A DNA stretch of 26,066 nt from CAZBEL01 sp964628055 (lineage in GTDB: Bacteria; Fidelibacterota; Marinisomatia; Marinisomatales; TCS56). Positions within the stretch are counted from its first letter, which is position 1; every line of letters starts with the position of its first letter. This document shows, piece by piece, positions 1 through 6,440 of this stretch. Position numbers and translations under genes: made by a program. The stretch lies in NCBI GenBank assembly GCA_964628055.1, contig CAZVNL010000033.1, positions 1-26,066 on the forward strand. The letters are read 5' to 3'. The notes below the pieces were generated by a model, which searched no databases, was not told the origin of the DNA, and saw nothing but the letters and a program-made list of their open reading frames with translations.

Positions 1-6
1 ACTCCT

Positions 7-660
7 TTATACAACAGTCGCTATCTCACGAAAGGGTTTTTTCTTCAGCACCGGCACTTTGGCATCTTCGTCCGGGTACCCTACAGGGATAAGCAGGTAG
101 GGCCGTTCATTTTCCGGCCGTTTTAAAATCTCCCGTAAAAAGCCCATGGGGCTGGGGGTGTGCGTGAGGGCCACCAACCCGGCATTATGAATGGCGGCTA
201 AGAGGAACCCGCAGGCAATCCCCACTGATTCCATGACGTAATAGTTTTTCCGCTGTGTGCCCGACTCCACGTCATATACTTTCTTAAACACTACTATCAA
301 GTAGGGTGCTATTTCCAGGAATTCCTTGTGCCAGTCGGTTTTGAACTGATCCAGGTCTTCCAACCATTCTCGCGTGGCCCGGTGTTGGTAAAATTCCCGT
401 TCCTCCTTCTCCGCAGCCTGGCGGATGGACCGCTTCATTTCCGGGTCACGGACAATGACGAAGTGCCACGGTTGCTTATTGGCGCCGGAGGGCGCTGTCG
501 CCGCCGTGCGGACAATGGTCTTAAGCACCTCTATCGGCACGGGGCGGGAAGAGAACGCTCGCACGCTGCGGCGATGGCGCATGACCTCATGAAACTCCCG
601 AGCCCGCTCCCGGAGCTGCTCCGCGGTACGACTCTCAAAAACTAATTTTTTAAATGCCAT
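7..660 (-). CDS. Nitroreductase-fold flavoprotein, iodotyrosine deiodinase (IYD)-like
   Basis: 217 aa FMN-dependent nitroreductase-superfamily protein. The FMN-binding RRSVR (residues 30-34) and the TAPSGANKQPW stretch (55-65) are visible. SVGIACGFLLAAIHNAGL and the C-terminal LIPVGYP region closely match animal iodotyrosine deiodinase from memory. Aligned without gaps over 36 residues, the substrate-clamping triad of human IYD (Glu157, Tyr161, Lys182) falls on E87, Y91 and K112 here. IYD enzymes remove halogen from halotyrosines reductively, using FMNH2. A bacterial homologue could dehalogenate halotyrosines or act on another halophenol. The protein has no transmembrane anchor, unlike the animal enzyme. 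It is divergent from the hydrolase at 718, with about 57 bp between them. The family is certain; the deiodinase activity is inferred. Confidence 0.88.
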   Translation of the reverse strand: MAFKKLVFESRTAEQLRERAREFHEVMRHRRSVRAFSSRPVPIEVLKTIVRTAATAPSGANKQPWHFVIVRDPEMKRSIRQAAEKEEREFYQHRATREWLEDLDQFKTDWHKEFLEIAPYLIVVFKKVYDVESGTQRKNYYVMESVGIACGFLLAAIHNAGLVALTHTPSPMGFLREILKRPENERPYLLIPVGYPDEDAKVPVLKKKPFREIATVV

Positions 661-717
661 TGCTAACCCTTTCCATATTAGTTTACAAGTTACGGAATCT
701 CTGCGAAATCATTCAGC
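661..717. promoter_or_regulatory. Short divergent intergenic region
   Basis: This 57 bp gap separates the minus-strand deiodinase-like gene from the plus-strand hydrolase, so it must hold start signals for both. I see no clear -35/-10 pair and no strong Shine-Dalgarno sequence. The assignment rests on geometry alone. Confidence 0.35.
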
Positions 718-2139
718 ATGCGACCTCTGGAAACCACCACCCTCATTTTGCTCTTTTTGACTCTCTCAACCTTGCTCTGGCACCACCAGAAAGGAAGCCT
801 CCCTCTCTACCTGCTCTTAGCGACCATATTTGCCACTCTGCTCCAGTTAGTGGGGGAATCCTACCGTTGGCAAATGGTCCCCGCCTACGGCATGCTGGCC
901 TATCTTTACTTCCTCTACCACCGCGGCCAGCGGCAGTCTGTTGGAGTCTTCCTAAAAGGAATCGGCGTCCTCTGGTTAGTCCTGTCGGTTGCCCTACCCT
1001 GGCTCATGCCCGTAGTCGTCTTACCAGACCCGACGGGGCCTTATGCCGTGGGGACCCACACCTTTCACTGGGTGGATTCAACCCGACTGGAGTGGTTCAC
1101 CGCTGAAAGGGCGGACGACTATCGGGAACTGATGGTACAGATATGGTACCCGGCCCGGAAACCTAAGGAAGGCTCGCTGGTACCGTATATTGATCATCTG
1201 GACCAGCGGGCCGAGGCTCTGGGAGCGGCCGGGGGCTTCCCGGGGTTTTTAACCCGGTACATCGACCTTTTCAAAACACACTCCTACCAGGACGCCAGGG
1301 CAATCGAAACAACCACCTCCTTTCCCGTGCTTATTCTGTCCCACGGAATCACCGGGATGCGCCAGCTTCACACCGTCCTTAGCGAAGATCTGGCCAGTCA
1401 CGGCTACGTGGTAGTGGCTCCTAATCACAGCTACGACGCCAACATGGTCATTTTCCCCGATGGCCGGGTGGTTGACTACCGTTCGGACCTTACGGGGAAT
1501 CCCGACAGCGTTCGCCTCCGCCGACAACAACTTATCACCCGGGTTGGGGACATACGTTTCGTACTCACCAAAGTAGCAGAAATTCAGACCGGCGATCGCT
1601 TTCCCCTTTTGAAAGGCACTCTGAACCTGGACAAAATCGGAATTCTGGGACACTCCTACGGAGGGGCAACGGCTATTCAGGCTTGCAAAGAGCTACCCCA
1701 ACTGAAGGCCTGCCTGGCCCTGGATGGGTGGCTGAGCCCGCTCCCCGATTCAACCATAAACCAAGGAATTTCACAGCCGTTTCTATTTTTAGGTCGTCCT
1801 GATTGGTCAGACTCGGACTATCCCCATAACTACCGCCTGTTGGAACGCCTCCGGCTAACCGATCACCCGGATCAATACGCCTTCACCCTAACAGGTAGCC
1901 GTCACCTGGATTTCACCGATGCCCCGCTCCTTTCTCCCATGGCTTCTTTCGTGGTGGGAACCGGAACCATCGATGCCCAGCGGGCCCTTCTTATCGTGAA
2001 TAACAGCACCCGTACCTTCTTCGACCAATACTTGAGAAATACAATGAACAACTTCTTCAATCTCATACGGGAATACCCGGAAATCGTACCTTTCCCCTCA
2101 CAGACGAAAACCAACCGCGGCTCTACCAATGACCTCTGA
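718..2139 (+). CDS. Membrane-anchored alpha/beta hydrolase, PAF-acetylhydrolase-like
   Basis: 473 aa. The N-terminal ~105 residues contain about four hydrophobic segments (roughly 6-21, 28-46, 53-68 and 77-102). After these comes an alpha/beta hydrolase domain resembling platelet-activating-factor acetylhydrolase (isoform II family). The nucleophile elbow is GHSYGG with Ser313; the likely triad partners are Asp336 (in LALDGW) and His396 (in GSRHLDF). ILSHGITG near the domain start fits the oxyanion strand of this family. The expected reaction is hydrolysis of short or oxidised acyl esters on phospholipids or similar esters at the membrane. The ATG at 718 is the first good start, and the 3' end overlaps the cyclase gene by 11 bp, so the two are probably co-translated. 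The substrate is unknown. Confidence 0.8.
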   Translation: MRPLETTTLILLFLTLSTLLWHHQKGSLPLYLLLATIFATLLQLVGESYRWQMVPAYGMLAYLYFLYHRGQRQSVGVFLKGIGVLWLVLSVALPWLMPVVVLPDPTGPYAVGTHTFHWVDSTRLEWFTAERADDYRELMVQIWYPARKPKEGSLVPYIDHLDQRAEALGAAGGFPGFLTRYIDLFKTHSYQDARAIETTTSFPVLILSHGITGMRQLHTVLSEDLASHGYVVVAPNHSYDANMVIFPDGRVVDYRSDLTGNPDSVRLRRQQLITRVGDIRFVLTKVAEIQTGDRFPLLKGTLNLDKIGILGHSYGGATAIQACKELPQLKACLALDGWLSPLPDSTINQGISQPFLFLGRPDWSDSDYPHNYRLLERLRLTDHPDQYAFTLTGSRHLDFTDAPLLSPMASFVVGTGTIDAQRALLIVNNSTRTFFDQYLRNTMNNFFNLIREYPEIVPFPSQTKTNRGSTNDL

Positions 2140-3352
2140 AAACAACCCCTCAAGGGAAGTAATAGGCAAAATATCCTCGGAAGTGGCTGCGCTTCAAAAC
2201 AAAGCCATCCTGGTGGTTGACGACAACCTGGCCAACCTGCAGCTCCTCACGGCCTTGTTAAAGCGCCAGGGATACGTTATCTACCAAGCTCAGGGTGGAG
2301 CTGAGGCCCTTGAGCAGGTGCGGGCCAACCCGCCCGACTTAATCCTACTGGACATCAAAATGCCGGATATGGATGGCTTTAAAGTGTGCCGCCGCCTGAA
2401 AGCAAATAAGGACACACGGGACATACCGGTGATTTTCATCAGCGCCCTGCAGGCCGTTGATGACAAAATCAAGGGATTCACGTTAGGTGGGGTCGACTAC
2501 ATAACCAAACCGTTTCAGATCCAGGAAGTTTCGGCGCGGGTAAAAACGCATTTAGACATCTGTACCCTTCAGCAACAGTTGCAACAGCAGAACCTCCAAT
2601 TGCAGAAAGAAATCCAGGCCCGCCACACCGCCGAGAAGGAACTGCGCCTTCTGAACGCGGAATTGGAAAATCGCGTCTTAGAGCGCACCCGGGAACTTTG
2701 CCTGGAACAGGAGCGCTCGGAAAAACTACTCCTCTCCATCCTCCCCAAACCCATTGCCGAACGCTTGAAACGGGCCGAAGAAAACATCGTTGACACCTTT
2801 AAAGACGTTTCCGTGCTTTTTGCTGACATCGTGGGCTTTACAAAACTATCTGCCACCCTTGCCTCTGATGAATTGGTTATTCTCTTAGATCGCATTTTTA
2901 CTACTTTTGACCTGTTAGCTGAAAAACATAAACTGGAAAAAATCAAAACCATTGGAGACGCCTATATGGTCGTGGGAGGACTACCCGCCCCTTTAGAAAA
3001 CCACACCTCCGCTATCGCCGAAATGGCCCTGGACATGCTCCGCGCAGTGGAAAAATTAGCTGACGAAATGAACCTTCCCATCCAGGTGCGTATTGGCATC
3101 AACACGGGCCCCGTGACCGCCGGGATTATCGGGAGGAAAAAGTTCATCTATGACCTGTGGGGCGACATGGTGAACACCGCCAGTCGTATGGAATCCACTG
3201 GTCTACCAGGTACAATCCAGGTCACCGAAGCCACCTACCAACAGCTAAGCGATAAGTATCTGTTCAAAGTAAGGGGGGAGATTCCCGTTAAAGGTAAAGG
3301 AATGTTGCGCACCTATTTCCTTGAGCGCCGGAAGAAGGAGACCGCTTCATAG
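2129..3352 (+). CDS. Response regulator receiver-class III adenylate cyclase fusion
   Basis: 407 aa. Residues ~25-145 form a receiver domain with acidic pair D31/D32, phospho-acceptor D75 (LLDIKMPD) and K127 (YITKPF). A Gln/Glu-rich coiled coil covers ~148-200. A class III nucleotide cyclase catalytic domain covers ~225-400. Both metal-binding aspartates are present (D233 in FADIVGF, D277 in GDAYM). The purine-specificity residues are K273 and D342 (YDLWGD), the Lys/Asp pair typical of ATP-using cyclases, so the product is predicted to be cAMP. No transmembrane segment is seen, so the protein should be cytosolic and act as the output of a phosphorelay. No partner histidine kinase lies in the window. 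The gene starts inside the end of the hydrolase gene. Confidence 0.9.
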   Translation: MTSENNPSREVIGKISSEVAALQNKAILVVDDNLANLQLLTALLKRQGYVIYQAQGGAEALEQVRANPPDLILLDIKMPDMDGFKVCRRLKANKDTRDIPVIFISALQAVDDKIKGFTLGGVDYITKPFQIQEVSARVKTHLDICTLQQQLQQQNLQLQKEIQARHTAEKELRLLNAELENRVLERTRELCLEQERSEKLLLSILPKPIAERLKRAEENIVDTFKDVSVLFADIVGFTKLSATLASDELVILLDRIFTTFDLLAEKHKLEKIKTIGDAYMVVGGLPAPLENHTSAIAEMALDMLRAVEKLADEMNLPIQVRIGINTGPVTAGIIGRKKFIYDLWGDMVNTASRMESTGLPGTIQVTEATYQQLSDKYLFKVRGEIPVKGKGMLRTYFLERRKKETAS

Positions 3353-3412
3353 GGGGCTGAGGCCTTCCAAGCCTTTACGTGACCTTTTTGGAGAAGGTGG
3401 TTATATTTAGCC

Positions 3413-3943
3413 GTGAGAATTAATCCCTGTGGAAGAATCTTGGGGGGCCTATCGATGGGGTGCCTTACTCTGGCTACGCTCGGAGCCGCCCCTTTAATCG
3501 GACAGGACACCACCGCTTTCCCTGAGGTCACCCCCGCCGAGTTCCACCAGCGGTACGACCCAGAGGAGCGGCTACTCTTTAAGGCCATCCTCAACACCTT
3601 GGGGTATGCAGTATCAATTGAATCCAGTGAGTGGGATGAGGAGACGGAAGGAGCCGTACGCAAATTCCAGGCGGACCGAGAAATTCGCATCGACGGCAAA
3701 GTCGGTCCCGAAACAATGAAGGTCATGATGGAAGCGCTCCAGGGACTCACCCTCAGTGCGGGTCCCGTCGCCGCTCCCGACCAGACCGAAGCCATCCAGT
3801 TGGGAGAGATCCTCAAATACACGACTACAAATTTCAAGGAAACTGACCTGGGGCGGGTCATCTCCGTACGGGGAGACAGCCTAACCCTTTACGATTGGAA
3901 AAAACACCGCTTCGTTATAGTGGCCCTAAAAGATGTGGAATGA
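3413..3943 (+). CDS. Exported protein with peptidoglycan-binding domain
   Basis: 176 aa, GTG start preceded at good distance by a purine-rich GGAGAAGG site. The N-terminus is basic, then hydrophobic (about 7-30), consistent with a signal peptide. There is a cysteine in it (MGC), but the residues around it do not fit a lipobox well. Residues ~51-110 resemble a PG_binding_1 domain, with AVRKFQADREI and DGKVGPET as the typical core. The C-terminal ~65 residues carry no recognised motif, although VISVRGDSLTLYDW could be a small beta domain. No catalytic domain is attached, so the likely role is cell-wall attachment or regulation of a wall enzyme. An internal ATG at 3455 is an alternative start. 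Confidence 0.7.
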   Translation: MRINPCGRILGGLSMGCLTLATLGAAPLIGQDTTAFPEVTPAEFHQRYDPEERLLFKAILNTLGYAVSIESSEWDEETEGAVRKFQADREIRIDGKVGPETMKVMMEALQGLTLSAGPVAAPDQTEAIQLGEILKYTTTNFKETDLGRVISVRGDSLTLYDWKKHRFVIVALKDVE

Positions 3944-4215
3944 CAGTTACTGAAGACCCGTTGAAAATCATTTCCCGGGGCGGGCAGATTCCCATCATGG
4001 ATACTCCAGATACCTCTGAGCATAGTGGGAAGAACAAAAAGGTTAATATCCAGCAACGCTGCATTTTCTGGCTTTTTTGAATCTCTTTACCCACAAAATT
4101 GAGTAAAAATACCCAGTGTATTGAGTAAACTATTAGCGGCATAAGAATGCACGATGTCTATTCCAGGAATAAACGAAACACTTTATTATTCAAACGTTGA
4201 AACTACATAAATCCC
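3944..4215. promoter_or_regulatory. AT-rich intergenic region with a 10-bp direct repeat
   Basis: This 272 bp stretch holds no convincing gene. It contains the 10-mer ATTGAGTAAA twice, at 4098-4107 and 4120-4129, offset by 22 bp (about two helical turns). TTTAC at 4086-4090 is inverted relative to the GTAAA end of the first copy. The position about 90-120 bp before the GyrI-like gene would suit an activator or repressor site. A weak hairpin-like CAGC/GCTG followed by a T-run lies around 4050-4078 and may terminate the upstream gene. Confidence 0.3.
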
Positions 4216-4833
4216 ATGAAAAAACGCGACTTCAAAAAAGAACTGAGCCAGTTTTATAATCCCTCCAAAAAAGAGATAACCTTGGTGGAGGTCCCACCCA
4301 TGAACTTCCTCATGGTGGATGGTCAGGGAAATCCCAACACGTCCCGGGCCTTTCAGGAGGCCATGGAGGCGCTTTATGGCGTGTCCTATACCGTAAAATT
4401 TACCTTAAAGCACCGAGGCCAGGGTCCCGATTACACTGTCATGCCCCTGGAGGGGCTGTGGTGGACGGAGGGAGGACAAGGCTTTCACCAAACCAACAAG
4501 GACCGGTGGCATTGGACGGTTATGATCATGCAACCGGACCAGATCACCGAAGCCAATATTGAGCAAGCCCTCCAAACCTTACGGGCCAAGAAAAATCCCC
4601 CGGCCCTGAAGAAACTACGTTTTGAACGTTACACCGAAGGTCTCTCCGTTCAGATCATGTACCTGGGGCCCTACGACGAAGAAGGTCCCACTATCGAGAG
4701 GTTGCACACTTACGCCCGGGATAAAGGATATCAGTTAAGGGGCAAGCACCATGAAATCTACCTGAGCGATCCCCGCCGGACAAAACCGGAACGCCTTAGA
4801 ACCGTTATCCGGCAACCTGTTTTTAAATCATGA
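4216..4833 (+). CDS. GyrI-like small-molecule-binding domain protein
   Basis: 205 aa cytosolic protein of the GyrI-like (AraC effector-binding/SHS2 fold) family. This is the stand-alone version, in which the whole chain is the binding domain. Typical elements are VPPMNFLMVDGQGNP near residues 26-40, the Trp-rich PLEGLWWTEGG at ~77-87, the LGPYDEEGPTI strand at ~153-163, and the C-terminal DPRRTKPERLRTVIRQPV. Members bind hydrophobic or cationic ligands and some hydrolyse reactive compounds, but most have no proven role. The upstream region carries a direct repeat that could be an operator. It converges on the orphan sorting-domain remnant. The family call is firm; the ligand is unknown. Confidence 0.82.
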   Translation: MKKRDFKKELSQFYNPSKKEITLVEVPPMNFLMVDGQGNPNTSRAFQEAMEALYGVSYTVKFTLKHRGQGPDYTVMPLEGLWWTEGGQGFHQTNKDRWHWTVMIMQPDQITEANIEQALQTLRAKKNPPALKKLRFERYTEGLSVQIMYLGPYDEEGPTIERLHTYARDKGYQLRGKHHEIYLSDPRRTKPERLRTVIRQPVFKS

Positions 4834-4853
4834 TAATATCGCCCAGTAACATC

Positions 4854-5099
4854 CTATTTAACGAGAACCATTTTGCGGGCTACCCGGACACCATTACGCT
4901 CTACCCGGTAGAGGTAAATGCCACTGGAGTGGTCTTCAATTTTCAGTAAGTAGCGATACTCATTCACATGCATCATTTTAGGATCCCGTTGGACGCGGTA
5001 ACCCCAGGCAGAAGTGAAATTCATCTCAATTTTCCAATTTGCATCTTTCAACTTATTCCCGATTAGGTGTAACCTTGGGTTCCCGATTTTTGTGCTGAT
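4854..5099 (-). pseudogene. Orphan type IX secretion C-terminal sorting domain (passenger lost)
   Basis: An open frame of 81 codons bounded upstream by TGA (5100-5102). Its order of motifs matches a type A T9SS C-terminal sorting domain: an NP near the start, then KDANWKIEMN where families have a VKIEVYN-like strand, and SSGIYLYRVERNGVRVARK followed by a terminal MVLVK. Such domains sit at the end of large secreted proteins, but here nothing is attached: upstream on this strand lies the purA start region. The only start in frame that gives a sizeable product is TTG at 5051 (65 aa). It is best read as the tail of a gene whose body was removed by rearrangement. It also suggests that the genome encodes, or once encoded, T9SS. 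Confidence 0.6.
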
Positions 5100-5147
5100 T
5101 CATGATTTTATCCACTTACCAAACGCCCACCAGCACCCCCCGTTTCT

Positions 5148-6440
5148 TTGGGAGACCGCCGATCTAAAATCACCGTTGTAGTAGGCGCCCAGTGGGGCGA
5201 CGAGGGCAAAGGAAAGATTACCGATTTCTTTGCCGGGGAGGTAGACTATATTGTCCGTTTTCAAGGGGGCAACAATGCAGGGCATACGGTCAACGTCAGA
5301 GGGGTGAAATATAAATTACACCTTATTCCTTCCGGTGTGTTGTACGAGCATCCCACCAGCGTCATCGCCAACGGTGTAGTCATCAACCCCCGGGCGCTCA
5401 TCGAAGAATTACATCAACTGAAAGAATACGATCTGCAACCGCGCCTGGCGATCAGCGCCCGCGCCCACGTGATCATGCCTTACCACATGGCCATGGACGA
5501 AGCCCTGACCGGTTACCAGGGAGCCCTGGCCGCGGGGAGCACCAAACGGGGCATTGCACCAGTATATGCCGATAAAATGTACCGCCACGGCATCCGCATG
5601 ATGGACCTCACCGAACCGGCCGTTTTCCGGGAAAAACTCACCAAAGCCTACCAGTTCAACTCCCGAATCCTCACCCGGGTCTTCAACTTCCCTTGGAACG
5701 TCTTTCTCGAAGAGATTTACGAAGAATACTGCCAGTTCGGCCAGGAACTAAAACCGTATATCACCGACACCACACTGCTGTTATCCCGCGCGTACCAGGA
5801 CGGGGAAAATTTTCTCTTCGAAGGAGCCCAGGGGGTAAGTCTCGACATCGACCATGGTATTTATCCCCATACGACGAGCAGCAACACGCTGGCGGGACAC
5901 GTCTCCGTCGGTTGTGGGGTGGGGTTCCGAACCCTCCACCGGGTTATCGGGGTCGCCAAGGCGTACGTAAGCCGGGTAGGCATCAGCCCCTTCCCAACGG
6001 AATTGGAAGCAACGCAGGCCGGCTTATTGAGGGAGCGCGGCCAGGAGTACGGCACCACAACGGGGCGCCCGCGACGGGTGGGATGGTTGGACCTGGTGCA
6101 ACTACGCCAGGCGGTGCGCTGCAACGGCCTCACGGAATTAGCCCTGACTAAGTTGGACATTCTCACCGGTTTTACGGAGCTCCCTGTCTGCGTCGCTTAT
6201 GATATTCATGGTGAGCGAGTGACGGAGATACCGGCCAGTCTCACGGCCTACCGCGCCGCCAAGCCCATCTACCACACTCTTCCCGGCTGGCGGGAATTGG
6301 GTAGCGCTAATCCCGATTTTGACAACCTGCCAACCGAACTACACGGCTTCCTGGCCTTTGTAGAAAAGGCCGTAGAATGCCCCATAAACATTATTTCCGT
6401 AGGGCCGCAACGCCACCAGACGATCCTTCTGGAACCGTGA
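5148..6440 (+). CDS. purA: Adenylosuccinate synthetase
   Basis: 430 aa, the standard length. It joins IMP and aspartate using GTP to give adenylosuccinate, the first step from IMP to AMP. GDEGKGK (17-23) holds the catalytic Asp18, and GGNNAGHTV (40-48) holds the catalytic His46. GTTTGRPRRVGW and LTKLDILTG are the downstream IMP- and GTP-binding signatures. The start is TTG at 5148: it is the only standard start codon in frame between the upstream stop (TGA at 5103) and the conserved N-terminus, and no Shine-Dalgarno site precedes it. It is the first gene of the purine operon and overlaps purL by four bases (GTGA). Confidence 0.97.
   Translation: MGDRRSKITVVVGAQWGDEGKGKITDFFAGEVDYIVRFQGGNNAGHTVNVRGVKYKLHLIPSGVLYEHPTSVIANGVVINPRALIEELHQLKEYDLQPRLAISARAHVIMPYHMAMDEALTGYQGALAAGSTKRGIAPVYADKMYRHGIRMMDLTEPAVFREKLTKAYQFNSRILTRVFNFPWNVFLEEIYEEYCQFGQELKPYITDTTLLLSRAYQDGENFLFEGAQGVSLDIDHGIYPHTTSSNTLAGHVSVGCGVGFRTLHRVIGVAKAYVSRVGISPFPTELEATQAGLLRERGQEYGTTTGRPRRVGWLDLVQLRQAVRCNGLTELALTKLDILTGFTELPVCVAYDIHGERVTEIPASLTAYRAAKPIYHTLPGWRELGSANPDFDNLPTELHGFLAFVEKAVECPINIISVGPQRHQTILLEP

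Noticed and set aside
3350..3382. Possible stem GGCT...AGCC after the cyclase
   Set aside because: Only four outer pairs form; the inner bases do not pair, so it is not a credible terminator.
4035..4080. Terminator-like hairpin with T-run
   Set aside because: CAGC/GCTG is only 4 bp, and the larger CCAG/CTGG pairing needs a big one-sided bulge, so it is too weak to call as a terminator feature.
3915..4142. 75-aa minus-strand open frame
   Set aside because: It overlaps the end of the peptidoglycan-binding gene and an AT-rich gap and has no motif or start signal, so it is probably chance.
6377..6436. Longer purL start (ATG 6377)
   Set aside because: The added 20 residues lie within purA, are not PurL-like, and the GTG at 6437 forms a normal GTGA overlap with the purA stop.
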